Shown piece by piece: positions 53,296-61,754 of a stretch of DNA of 64,000 bases. The notes under the pieces were generated by a model. That model did not search any database. It worked only from the letters and a program-made list of their open reading frames with translations, and was not told the DNA's origin. The DNA is from Pedobacter polysacchareus (GTDB taxonomy: Bacteria; Bacteroidota; Bacteroidia; Sphingobacteriales; Sphingobacteriaceae), in the NCBI RefSeq assembly GCF_019802255.1, contig NZ_JAHYSS010000008.1, positions 1-64,000 on the forward strand, given 5' to 3'. The first letter of the stretch is position 1. Each line of letters opens with the position of its first letter. The position numbers and the translations under genes were made by a program.

Positions 53296-54039
53296 ATGGA
53301 AGGGGAAAAAGTGATTTCTGTAAAAGAGCTGACCAAGAATTTTGGTGATTTTACGGCTGTAGATAAAATTAGTTTTGAGGTCACAAAGGGAGAGGTTTTT
53401 GGCTTCCTGGGGGCAAATGGTGCTGGTAAAACCACGGCCATGCGGATGTTGTGCGGCCTATCGCTCCCCAGTTCTGGTACCGCCAGCGTTGCGGGCTTTG
53501 ATGTATACCAGCAGAATGAGGATATCAAAAAGAATATTGGCTATATGAGCCAGAAATTTTCTTTATATGAAGACCTTACCGTCATTGAAAACATCAGTTT
53601 TTATGCAGGTATTTACGGTCTGAATGATCAGCAGATCAAGGAGAAAACGGGCATATTGCTCTCACAATTGCAGCTTGAAGGAGAAAGAAAAAGCCTAGTT
53701 CGTTCCCTACCTCTTGGATGGAAGCAAAAACTGGCTTTTTCTATCGCTATTGTTCATGACCCTGCAATAGTTTTTCTGGACGAGCCAACTGGTGGTGTTG
53801 ATCCCATTACGAGAAGGGAATTTTGGCGTATGATTTATGCGGCTTCTGCCAGAGGAATTACGGTTTTTGTGACCACACATTATATGGATGAGGCGGAGTA
53901 TTGCAATCGTGTATCTATTATGGTAGACGGCAGGATAGAGGCCCTTGATTCGCCGCAGCACTTGATGAGAGATTTTAAAGGCCGGTCAATGGACGAAGTA
54001 TTTCTAAGGCTGGCAAGGAAGGCAAAAAGGACGTTATGA
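53296..54039 (+). CDS. ABC transporter ATPase 2
   Basis: A 247-residue ATPase. Walker A GANGAGKTT, YMSQKFSLYEDLT, Walker B IVFLDEPTGGVD and the switch His in TTHYMDEAEYC. The ABC signature is degenerate, LPLGWKQKL instead of LSGGQ, as in the second half of YbhF-type proteins, so this heterodimeric pair probably has one strong and one weak site. It begins one base after the previous stop and overlaps the following permease by 4 nt. Confidence 0.93.
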   Translation: MEGEKVISVKELTKNFGDFTAVDKISFEVTKGEVFGFLGANGAGKTTAMRMLCGLSLPSSGTASVAGFDVYQQNEDIKKNIGYMSQKFSLYEDLTVIENISFYAGIYGLNDQQIKEKTGILLSQLQLEGERKSLVRSLPLGWKQKLAFSIAIVHDPAIVFLDEPTGGVDPITRREFWRMIYAASARGITVFVTTHYMDEAEYCNRVSIMVDGRIEALDSPQHLMRDFKGRSMDEVFLRLARKAKRTL

Positions 54040-55139
54040 AACAATTCTGGATTTTTGTGAAGAAGGAGTGGCTGCACATCTGGCGGGACAAAAGAACATT
54101 GTTCATTCTGATCTGGATGCCTGTTGTTCAAATTCTCCTGTATGGATTTGCATTGACCAATGAGGTTAAAAATTCAAATATTGCGGTGTTTGACCAGGCC
54201 AAAGATGAAGCTTCCAAAAGCATTATCGAAAGAATTTCCTCCAGCCGTTATTTCAGCCTGTATAAAAACGTACATTCCTACAAAGAAATTGAGGCTACTT
54301 TTCGCGAGGGTAAGATTAGGCTGGCGGTAGTGTTTCCCCGGAATTTCAGATCGGATCTATTGCATACCAATCATGCTCAGCTACAGTTGATTGCTGATTC
54401 TTCAGACCCGAATACGGCGAATATGCTGACTAATTATGCGGGAGCGATCATTAATGACTATCAACAGGGCTTGAATGATCATCAACAGCTGCCATATACC
54501 ATAAAAACCCAGGTTCGTATGCTCTATAATCCGGAGTTAAAAGGAGCTTATAATTTTGTACCTGGCGTGATGGCATTGGTGCTGATGCTGGTTTGTACGA
54601 TGATGACGGCTATAGCCATCGTAAAAGAAAAGGAAATCGGCACGATGGAAGTGATTTTGGTATCTCCTTTGAAACCTTTTAGGATCGTTATTGCAAAGAC
54701 CATTCCCTATCTGGTGGTTTCTATGCTTAATATCATTAGTATTTTACTGATAAGTGTTTATGCACTGGAAGTTCCAATAACCGGTAGTTTATGGCTACTG
54801 ATGGCGGAGAGTATCTTATTTACCATCACTTCCTTATCGGTAGGGATTCTGATTTCAAATACTGCAAAAACTCAGCAGACAGCGATGTTTACCGCAATGA
54901 TGAGTTTGTTCCTTCCCACACTTTTGTTTAGTGGCTTTTTGTTTCCTGTTGAGAATATGCCCCTTCCTTTGCAGCTGATTTCTAACGTTGTGCCTTCCAG
55001 ATGGTATTTTATTATTGTCAAGGCCGTGATGATAAAAGGGCTGGGCTTTGCTGCCATCTGGAAAGAAACCCTCATCCTAATTGGAATGACGGTAACCTTG
55101 TTGACCATCAGTATTTATAAATTTAAAATCAGGTTATGA
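54036..55139 (+). CDS. ABC-2 type permease 1 (YbhS/YbhR-like)
   Basis: A 367-residue inner-membrane permease. One N-terminal membrane segment (LFILIWMPVVQILLYGFAL), a periplasmic domain of about 140 residues, and five C-terminal segments (about 175-365) including the KEKEIGTMEVILVSPLKPF coupling helix. It dimerises with the next permease. The stop overlaps the following start by 4 nt. Confidence 0.93.
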   Translation: MKQFWIFVKKEWLHIWRDKRTLFILIWMPVVQILLYGFALTNEVKNSNIAVFDQAKDEASKSIIERISSSRYFSLYKNVHSYKEIEATFREGKIRLAVVFPRNFRSDLLHTNHAQLQLIADSSDPNTANMLTNYAGAIINDYQQGLNDHQQLPYTIKTQVRMLYNPELKGAYNFVPGVMALVLMLVCTMMTAIAIVKEKEIGTMEVILVSPLKPFRIVIAKTIPYLVVSMLNIISILLISVYALEVPITGSLWLLMAESILFTITSLSVGILISNTAKTQQTAMFTAMMSLFLPTLLFSGFLFPVENMPLPLQLISNVVPSRWYFIIVKAVMIKGLGFAAIWKETLILIGMTVTLLTISIYKFKIRL

Positions 55140-56257
55140 GAACCTTAAAGTTTTTATTAAGAAAGGAATTGCTGCAGATATTCCGCGACCCTGCAATCTT
55201 TAGGATTTTGTTTATTATGCCTATGGTGCAGCTGCTGATCCTTCCACTTGCTGCAGATTATGAGGTTAAAAACATCAACTTAGGGGTAGTAGATCATGAC
55301 CGTTCGGCTTATTCCAGGAAGTTGGTAGATAAGATCATTTCCTCCGGTTATTTCAGGCTTCGGGATTACAGTTCCACCTATGCACAGGGAATCAAGGCAA
55401 TTGAGCAGGATAAAACGGATTTGCTGCTGGAAATTCCTGCGCAATTTGAACGCAGGCTGGTACAGGAAAATGAAGCGGAATTACTGGTTTCGGTGAATGC
55501 AATTAATGGTGTTAAAGCAGGTTTAGGAGCCGCTTATATGCAGGGGATCTTGCAGGATTATAACCAGTCAGTGAGGATGCAATGGATACAGGAGCTGAGG
55601 TACAACAGGCTGCCTGTTATACAGGTCGTTTCTGCGAACTGGTTTAACCCAAATATGAATTACCGGATGTTTATGGTGCCGGGAATTTTGGTGATGCTGG
55701 TCACAATGATAGGATCTTCCTTTGCTTCAAACAATATTGTGAGGGAAAAGGAGATGGGTACGATAGAGCAGATCAATGTGAGTCCTATCAAAAAAACGCA
55801 GTTTATTATTGGCAAGTTGGTTCCTTTCTGGATCCTGGCGATAACGGTATTGACGTTGGGTCTGATATTGGCGAGACTGGTATACGGGATCGTTCCGCTT
55901 GGACATTATGCGACAATCTATGTTTTTGCTACCGTTTACCTGATTGCCATTTTGGGTTTAGGGCTGCTGCTTTCTACTTATGCCCAGACGCAGCAGCAGT
56001 CCATGCTGGTTTCATTTTTTGTCACCATGATTTTTAACCTCCTCAGTGGACTGTACACGCCAATAGAAAGTATGCCGGCATGGGCGCAAATGATTACGCG
56101 GTTTAATCCGGTATCTTACTTTATAGAGGTGATGCGTATGGTTATGTTAAAAGGCAGCGGGCTTGTAGACATCAGGTACCATATCTTAGCGATGTTTGGC
56201 TTCGCTTTATTTTTTAATGGATGGGCTATTCTTAACTATAGAAAAAGGTCAGGATAA
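55136..56257 (+). CDS. ABC-2 type permease 2
   Basis: A 373-residue inner-membrane permease with the same plan as its partner: RKELLQIFRDPAIFRILFIM start, periplasmic loop, then NIVREKEMGTIEQINVSPIKK coupling helix and FFVTMIFNLLSGLYTPIESMP. Together with TolC, HlyD and the two ATPases it completes a YbhGFSR-like tripartite exporter for drugs, cations or a self-made product. The substrate is unknown. It is the last gene of a tightly overlapping six-gene unit. Confidence 0.93.
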   Translation: MRTLKFLLRKELLQIFRDPAIFRILFIMPMVQLLILPLAADYEVKNINLGVVDHDRSAYSRKLVDKIISSGYFRLRDYSSTYAQGIKAIEQDKTDLLLEIPAQFERRLVQENEAELLVSVNAINGVKAGLGAAYMQGILQDYNQSVRMQWIQELRYNRLPVIQVVSANWFNPNMNYRMFMVPGILVMLVTMIGSSFASNNIVREKEMGTIEQINVSPIKKTQFIIGKLVPFWILAITVLTLGLILARLVYGIVPLGHYATIYVFATVYLIAILGLGLLLSTYAQTQQQSMLVSFFVTMIFNLLSGLYTPIESMPAWAQMITRFNPVSYFIEVMRMVMLKGSGLVDIRYHILAMFGFALFFNGWAILNYRKRSG

Positions 56258-56260
56258 CAG

Positions 56261-56325
56261 TGCTGTTAGTCATTGGTTTGGGTGATGGCAGTCACCTTTT
56301 TTTTAGCTTTTTATTTGAAACTTTA
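56261..56325 (+). promoter_or_regulatory. Paired FNR-like sites and -7 element, P-type ATPase
   Basis: Sites TGCTGTTAGTCA (56261-56272; one mismatch) and TGATGGCAGTCA (56283-56294) are offset by 22 bp. TTTA (56322-56325, context AAACTTTAGG) starts 28 bp after the proximal site. A transcript starting some 6-7 nt later would begin after the first possible ATG (56328), which favours ATG 56361 as the start of the ATPase gene. Confidence 0.78.
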
Positions 56326-56360
56326 GGATGGCATATGGAATACCGGTCATTACACTTATT

Positions 56361-58889
56361 ATGAGAAAGCCCTCAATTCAAAGTTTTTGGAGTTTAAGTC
56401 AGCCTGAGGCTTTGATTCAGGTATCTGGAAATTTGAATGGATTGGATTCAAAACAGGCCTCCTCTCGTTTGAAATTGTATGGGGCAAATACGTTGAAAGA
56501 CAATCGCAGTAATGCTGGGATTTTATTGTTTTTGCTCCAGTTCAAAAGCCCGATCACCTTACTACTGATTGGGGCGGCGTTATTGTCGGCATTTTTAGGG
56601 GATATACCCGATACCCTGATCATTTTAATCATTGTGATGATCAGTAGTATCCTGGGTTTTTGGCAGGAGAGGGCTGCGACTAATGCTGTTCGGGAGTTGC
56701 TGAAAATGGTTCAGCTGAAGACTAAAGTCATTAGGGCGGGTAAGGAAGTCCTATTGCCTGTCGAGGCCATCGTGCCCGGGGATGTGGTGGTTTTAATTGC
56801 GGGAGATATTGTGCCGGGAGATGCTTTATTACTGGAATCTCAGGAGTTGTTTATAGATGAGGCTGCATTTACTGGTGAAACTTATCCGGTCGATAAAAAA
56901 TGCGGCGTTTTACCGGCCACTACAGGGCTTGCAAAAAGGAGTAATGCTGTTTTTATGGGCTCACACGTCATTAGCGGTACCGCAAGGGCCTTGATCATCC
57001 ATACTGGGGAACAAACAGAATTTGGTAAGATTTCCTTAAAACTGCAGTCCAAAATCCCAGAAACAGATTTTGAAAGGGGAATTCGCCGATTTGGTTACCT
57101 GCTGATGGAGCTTACGCTTTTGCTGGTATTCATTATTTTTGCTTCAAATGTTTTACTGCATAAGCCTGTTTTGGATTCATTCCTGTTTTCTCTGGCATTA
57201 GCTGTTGGCCTGACCCCACAGTTATTGCCGGCAATAGTGAGTGTAAATCTGGCTGCCGGAGCGAAGAGAATGGCTGGGCAGCAAGTCATCGTAAAACGAT
57301 TGTCATCCATTGAAAATCTGGGCAGTATGAATATTTTATGTTCAGATAAAACAGGAACGATAACCGATGGAAAGGTAAACATGAAGGGTGCTTTGAATGC
57401 GAATGGTGATTCTAGTGAAAAAGTAATGCGTTATGCCTGGCTGAATGCGTCATTACAAAAGGGTTTTCACAATCCGATAGATGAAGCCATTTGTAGGAGT
57501 TACAAAGCTGAGAACAGCAATTTTAAGGTTCTATCTGAGGTGCCCTACGATTTTATTCGTAAAAGATTAACCATACAGGTGAGGTCAACTACAGAACTTC
57601 TTGTCATCTCTAAGGGGGCATTCAAGAGTATATTGTCTGTTTGTTCCCGTGTGGAATTACCGAATGGGGATCTGGCGGATATAGCGGGGCAGGAGAAAGC
57701 GCTGATGAATTTGTATGAAAAATTCAGTAATTCAGGTTTTCGTACACTTGGACTTGCGTATAAAGATGGAGTGGATTCTCCTAACTTCAGTCGGCTGGAC
57801 GAAAAGGAGATGATATTTTTAGGATTCATCACGCTCTTCGATCCTCCTAAGGCTAATGTCGGGGCGATCATTACTGAACTTAACCAGCTTGGCGTAGCAC
57901 TGAAGATCATCACTGGAGATAACTTGCTGGTGGCGAGGAGTCTCGCGCTGGAGGTTGGACTTCAGGATCCTGTGATGCTTACGGGGTCGGAAATTCATAA
58001 AATGAGCACTGCAGCCTTAGTACATCAAGCGGTGCTGACCAATATTTTTGCTGAGGTAGAACCGAATCAGAAGGAAAGAATTATAATGGCCTTGAAAAAG
58101 GCAGGGAATGTAGTCGGTTTTATAGGTGATGGGATCAATGATGCTCCGGCGCTGCATATTGCTGATGTAGGCATATCTGTGGATACGGCTGTAGATGTCG
58201 CAAAACAAGCTGCTGATATTGTTTTATTAAGTCATGGCTTAGATGTGCTGATCAAGGGAGTGCTGGAGGGCCGTATCACTTTTACAAACACGATGAAGTA
58301 TATATTTATGGCTACCAGTGCAAATTTTGGAAATATGTTTAGCATGGCAGGTGCTTCTTTGTTCCTGCCTTTTTTGCCATTGTTACCCAAGCAAATTCTA
58401 TTAACGAACCTGCTGACCGACTTCCCTGAGATGGCCATCGCCACAGATAGGGTAGATAAAGTTAATATTCAGAAAGTACAGCGCTGGGATTTGAGCTTTA
58501 TCAAACGCTTCATGATTATCTTTGGATTGTTGAGTTCTGCATTTGACTTTTTGACATTTTATGTATTGCTCCATGTGTTGCAAGCGGATGAAAAGGTTTT
58601 TCAAACAGGGTGGTTTACAGAGTCAGTCATCTCTGCTACCATGATTGTACTGGTGGTTCGTACCCGGCTTCCTTTTTTTAAGAGTTTACCAGGTAAACTA
58701 CTTACAGTAGCCACGGTTGGGATTTTGCTGGTGGTTCTGCTATTGCCGCTAACACCTGCCGTATATTGGTTTGGGTTTGTGCGTTTACCGCTTTCTTTTT
58801 ATCCCTTCATCCTGGCTATAATTGCTGCTTATATCGTTGCTGCTGAGCTATTGAAACACTGGTTCTATAAAAAGATGATGAGGGCTTAA
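56361..58889 (+). CDS. mgtA: Magnesium-type P-type ATPase (MgtA-like)
   Basis: About 842 residues from ATG 56361 (56328 would add 11). P3B ATPase for Mg2+ or a related cation. Actuator TGET in AAFTGETYPVD, phosphorylation motif SDKTGTIT, hinge GDGINDAPALH, and about ten membrane segments. The C-terminal NFGNMFSMAGASLFLPFLPLLPKQ with LLTNLLTDFPEM is typical of MgtA/MgtB. The preceding paired FNR-like element gives it its own stress promoter. Cation is inferred from family. Confidence 0.9.
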   Translation: MRKPSIQSFWSLSQPEALIQVSGNLNGLDSKQASSRLKLYGANTLKDNRSNAGILLFLLQFKSPITLLLIGAALLSAFLGDIPDTLIILIIVMISSILGFWQERAATNAVRELLKMVQLKTKVIRAGKEVLLPVEAIVPGDVVVLIAGDIVPGDALLLESQELFIDEAAFTGETYPVDKKCGVLPATTGLAKRSNAVFMGSHVISGTARALIIHTGEQTEFGKISLKLQSKIPETDFERGIRRFGYLLMELTLLLVFIIFASNVLLHKPVLDSFLFSLALAVGLTPQLLPAIVSVNLAAGAKRMAGQQVIVKRLSSIENLGSMNILCSDKTGTITDGKVNMKGALNANGDSSEKVMRYAWLNASLQKGFHNPIDEAICRSYKAENSNFKVLSEVPYDFIRKRLTIQVRSTTELLVISKGAFKSILSVCSRVELPNGDLADIAGQEKALMNLYEKFSNSGFRTLGLAYKDGVDSPNFSRLDEKEMIFLGFITLFDPPKANVGAIITELNQLGVALKIITGDNLLVARSLALEVGLQDPVMLTGSEIHKMSTAALVHQAVLTNIFAEVEPNQKERIIMALKKAGNVVGFIGDGINDAPALHIADVGISVDTAVDVAKQAADIVLLSHGLDVLIKGVLEGRITFTNTMKYIFMATSANFGNMFSMAGASLFLPFLPLLPKQILLTNLLTDFPEMAIATDRVDKVNIQKVQRWDLSFIKRFMIIFGLLSSAFDFLTFYVLLHVLQADEKVFQTGWFTESVISATMIVLVVRTRLPFFKSLPGKLLTVATVGILLVVLLLPLTPAVYWFGFVRLPLSFYPFILAIIAAYIVAAELLKHWFYKKMMRA

Positions 58890-58901
58890 GGTATATATAT
58901 T

Positions 58902-59621
58902 ATGAGTAAATCGGAGATTATTTTTCTAGAAGGTCCACAGTCGAGATGGAAGGATTTATTATTTACCCTCAAGATCATGAGGGAATTTATCCGTGGATTT
59001 AGACAACTACATTTCATAGGGCCTTGTATTACGATCTTTGGCTCAGCGAGGTTTAAAGAAGGACATCCCTATTATGAGCTGACCAGAAAAGCGGCGGGAG
59101 AGATGGCGAAACTGGGTTTTACAATATTAACAGGAGGAGGGCCAGGCTTGATGGAAGCGGCAAACAGGGGTGCTAAAGATGTGAATGGCAGATCTGTGGG
59201 CTGCAATATTCAGCTCCCTATCGAACAAAAGCCAAATGTTTATTTGGACAAATGGGTTTATATTCATCATTTTTTTATCCGTAAAGTATTGCTGGTTAAG
59301 TATTCTTTTGCATTCGTGGTGATGCCTGGCGGTTATGGGACACTGGATGAATTCTTTGAGGCACTGACCCTAATACAAACTAAAAAGATTAACAATTTCC
59401 CAATTGTGATTTTTGGTAAGGTTTACCATGAGCAACTGCTGGAGCATATTGAACGCTTGCAAAAAGAGGGTACGGTGTCCCTTGCGGATACCGAGCTGTT
59501 CCTGGTGACAGATGATATTGGTCAGGCTGTTGATTTTATCAAAAAAAGAAGTATAGCACAATATGGATTACATCCGGAGAGAAAATCAAAACCATTCAAG
59601 TGGCTATTGGAAAGCCGCTAA
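58902..59621 (+). CDS. LOG-family Rossmann protein (TIGR00730-type)
   Basis: A 239-residue cytoplasmic protein. Rossmann strand ITIFGSARFKEGHPYY, then TGGGPGLMEAANRGA and the diagnostic VMPGGYGTLDEFFEALTLIQT, the nucleotide-binding motif of LOG (cytokinin riboside 5-monophosphate phosphoribohydrolase) proteins. In bacteria they cleave nucleoside monophosphates. It begins 12 nt after the ATPase stop, so it is co-transcribed. It ends 4 nt before the converging phosphoglycerate mutase. Confidence 0.92.
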   Translation: MSKSEIIFLEGPQSRWKDLLFTLKIMREFIRGFRQLHFIGPCITIFGSARFKEGHPYYELTRKAAGEMAKLGFTILTGGGPGLMEAANRGAKDVNGRSVGCNIQLPIEQKPNVYLDKWVYIHHFFIRKVLLVKYSFAFVVMPGGYGTLDEFFEALTLIQTKKINNFPIVIFGKVYHEQLLEHIERLQKEGTVSLADTELFLVTDDIGQAVDFIKKRSIAQYGLHPERKSKPFKWLLESR

Positions 59622-59625
59622 CACA

Positions 59626-60261
59626 TCAAACCAGGACTTCTTTTTTAACGATTTGCAATGCTGTATTAAGGCTGTATTTTATGGGAATACCGGTTGGGAT
59701 CTCTGTTTGTATGATTTCTTCGGGACTCAGGTTTTCAAGATACATCACCAATGCCCTCAAGCTATTGCCATGGGCTACAATCAGTACGGTCTTACCTAGG
59801 TTTAATTGCGCTGCAATTGTTGATTTGAAATAAGGGACCACTCTATTGTACGTATCCTTAAGACTTTCAGCGCCGGGTGCTGCGGTATTGAACGACCGAC
59901 GCCAAATGGTGACTTGTGCTTCACCATATTTCAAGGCAGTTTCGCTTTTATTTAAACCTTCCAGGTTTCCGTAAGACCTTTCATTCAATGCTTTGTCTTT
60001 CAGTACCGGTATTGCTGTTGGTCCGATTTCCTTAAGGATAATATCTAAAGTATGCTGTGCCCGTTTTAAGTTGGATGTAAATGCAATATCAATGTGTTCA
60101 TTTTTCAGCCTGATGCCAGCTAATGTGGCTTCCTGGATGCCTTTATCGCTGAGCTCAACATCTTGCCACCCAGTAAAGCGGTTTTCCTGGTTCCATATGG
60201 ATTGTCCATGTCTTAGAATGATCAGAATGGGAGTATTTCCATTCGATTTAGCTGCTGTCAT
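59626..60261 (-). CDS. gpmA: 2,3-bisphosphoglycerate-dependent phosphoglycerate mutase
   Basis: A 211-residue cytoplasmic enzyme of glycolysis interconverting 3- and 2-phosphoglycerate. The phospho-acceptor His is in ILRHGQSIWNQENRFTGWQD (RHG at 17-19); the second His is in VLIVAHGNSLRALVMYLE. NERSYGNLEGLNKSETA is the typical dPGM substrate loop. Located in a stress cluster after two other minus-strand genes (UspA-like, TerB-like) with about 38 nt spacing, so it may be a stress-specific copy besides a housekeeping one. Confidence 0.95.
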   Translation of the reverse strand: MTAAKSNGNTPILIILRHGQSIWNQENRFTGWQDVELSDKGIQEATLAGIRLKNEHIDIAFTSNLKRAQHTLDIILKEIGPTAIPVLKDKALNERSYGNLEGLNKSETALKYGEAQVTIWRRSFNTAAPGAESLKDTYNRVVPYFKSTIAAQLNLGKTVLIVAHGNSLRALVMYLENLSPEEIIQTEIPTGIPIKYSLNTALQIVKKEVLV

Positions 60262-60298
60262 CGTCGTTTCTATAGCAAGGATGTAATTACTACTGACC

Positions 60299-61159
60299 TC
60301 ATTTGTTGTTTGCCCGGATCACCAGCAAGGGCAGGAATAACCGTTTGGCTATTTTTTTTGCATAGCTGCCGGTAAATAATTCGTTTATAAAATTGTGGTG
60401 TTTATGGACAACCGTCAGTAAACCATGTGCGCCGTTTTTAGTGCATAATTCTTCCAAACCAGTTAATACTGAACCTTCATTGTTATATTGATAGGAAACC
60501 TTTTGGTAAGAACATTGCGCTTTGAGTTGCAGTACAAGATTTTGCAGCTGTTGCTGTAGCTTTTCCTCATTGTTTTTTTGATGATTGATATGCATCAGGA
60601 TAATTTCAGCATCAATACAACGGATAAATTCTATCAGCTGACAGGCCGTTGAAAAGTCTTCAGGGTCTAAGTCTGTGGCAAAGCCAATCCAATTGATTTG
60701 ACTGCTTTTTACTTGTGGTGGTATAAATAACAATGGTGCTGGGGAGGAGTCTATCAGATTGCTGGCATGGTTGCCAAAAAGTAAATACTTCAGTATACCA
60801 GGCGTGTGTGTGCCGGTCAGTATGAGGTCTATTTTTTTCTCGCTCAGCATCTTCCTGACAGTATCCGTTACGGTCCCAGTTTCACAAATGTAATGTACTG
60901 GAGGATGAAATCCAGCACTCAGGTCATTCTGCTCAACACTTTTTGTTAACGCTTCTAATTCCGCCCTATTTTCTGCTTCAATATTTTCAAAATTTTTAAG
61001 TGGCCACATGACAACTTCGTACTGCGTGATTTCAGCAGGTATATTTATGATGTTACAAATGATCAGCTCGGCCTCTAGCCGTTTTGCTATTTGATATCCG
61101 TAGTCAACGGCATGATTCGAGTTTGCTGTAAGATCAGTAAGACACAATATTGTTTTCAT
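60299..61159 (-). CDS. Tandem UspA universal stress protein
   Basis: A 286-residue protein with two Usp domains, about 1-145 and 150-285. Domain 1 starts MKTILCLTDLTANSNHAVDYG and ends in LTGTHTPGILKYLLFGNHASNLI and PLLFIPPQV; domain 2 starts WIGFATDLDPEDF and ends VVHKHHNFINELFTGSYAKKI. The P-loop-like GTHxxG is kept but not the classic GxSGxxxxxLGS, so nucleotide binding is uncertain. It lies 51 nt after the TerB-like gene and about 37 nt before gpmA. Confidence 0.9.
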   Translation of the reverse strand: MKTILCLTDLTANSNHAVDYGYQIAKRLEAELIICNIINIPAEITQYEVVMWPLKNFENIEAENRAELEALTKSVEQNDLSAGFHPPVHYICETGTVTDTVRKMLSEKKIDLILTGTHTPGILKYLLFGNHASNLIDSSPAPLLFIPPQVKSSQINWIGFATDLDPEDFSTACQLIEFIRCIDAEIILMHINHQKNNEEKLQQQLQNLVLQLKAQCSYQKVSYQYNNEGSVLTGLEELCTKNGAHGLLTVVHKHHNFINELFTGSYAKKIAKRLFLPLLVIRANNK

Positions 61160-61210
61160 GATAGGAGATTTTTCAAATTGATACCCTGCATAGGGCAGAT
61201 TTTAAAAGTT

Positions 61211-61633
61211 TCATTTCATTTCTGAGGGTTGGTCGCTGAGGACGGCTACAATCTGGCTGTACAGCACCATTTCTGATTTATTCCTCAATGCAAATGCTGA
61301 GGCTATGGCATAGCAGGTTTTGAGAATGAGTTTATTTATGGGCGGGGTAAATAGCCGTTGATGATTTCTTTTATAGATTTTAAAGTCGGAGATTACTTTT
61401 TTAATATTCCAGTCGTTTGCGCTAAGCCAGTCAAATGTGATTAAGATATAATAAACAAAATCTGTTCCATATTCGTCGAGTTTATCTTCAACGGAATGCC
61501 ATTCCTTTTTAACTATATTTTTCAATTCATTTACTTCTTCTTCTCTGATGGTGCCGTCTATCGCTGCCATTGCATAAAACAGTTTTGAAAGCTGCTGATA
61601 GAAAATTCTTAGTTTGCGATTTGAGGTTTCCAT
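61211..61633 (-). CDS. TerB-like helical protein
   Basis: 140 residues from ATG 61633; the frame is open to 61702 but that extension overlaps the control sites. Helical, with LFYAMAAIDGTIREEEVNELKNIV, which resembles the TerB metal-binding motif (A-x-x-D-G-x-I-x-x-x-E). TerB proteins are linked to tellurite resistance and general stress. Assignment to TerB is by this motif only. First gene of the TerB-like/UspA/gpmA unit, divergent from the DUF892 gene. Confidence 0.6.
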   Translation of the reverse strand: METSNRKLRIFYQQLSKLFYAMAAIDGTIREEEVNELKNIVKKEWHSVEDKLDEYGTDFVYYILITFDWLSANDWNIKKVISDFKIYKRNHQRLFTPPINKLILKTCYAIASAFALRNKSEMVLYSQIVAVLSDQPSEMK

Positions 61634-61636
61634 ATG

Positions 61637-61732
61637 CAAAGTAAACACTATTGGCGCTGGATTATGGTGATGAATATCATTTGTACACTTGACCGGTGTC
61701 AAGTGTACAATAGGAGATAGGTATTATCTTTA
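61637..61732. promoter_or_regulatory. Divergent paired FNR-like sites with two -7-like elements
   Basis: Sites TGATGAATATCA (61668-61679) and TGACCGGTGTCA (61690-61701) are offset by 22 bp. The second sits in a perfect 30-bp inverted repeat (arms 61681-61693 and 61698-61710, 4-nt centre CGGT) with extra TTGTACAC flanks. In the plus direction TTTA (61729-61732, context TATCTTTA) starts 28 bp after the proximal site; in the minus direction TTTG (61640-61637) starts 28 bp after the other site, only 4 nt before the ATG, so a leaderless transcript is possible there. Confidence 0.8.
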
Positions 61733-61754
61733 TTGAGCATAAATTGAAAAGACC

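Noticed and set aside
61634..61702. N-terminal extension of the TerB-like protein (start at 61702)
   Set aside because: It would read through the paired operator sites; the sequence before residue 24 is atypical and the ATG at 61633 gives a natural helix start.
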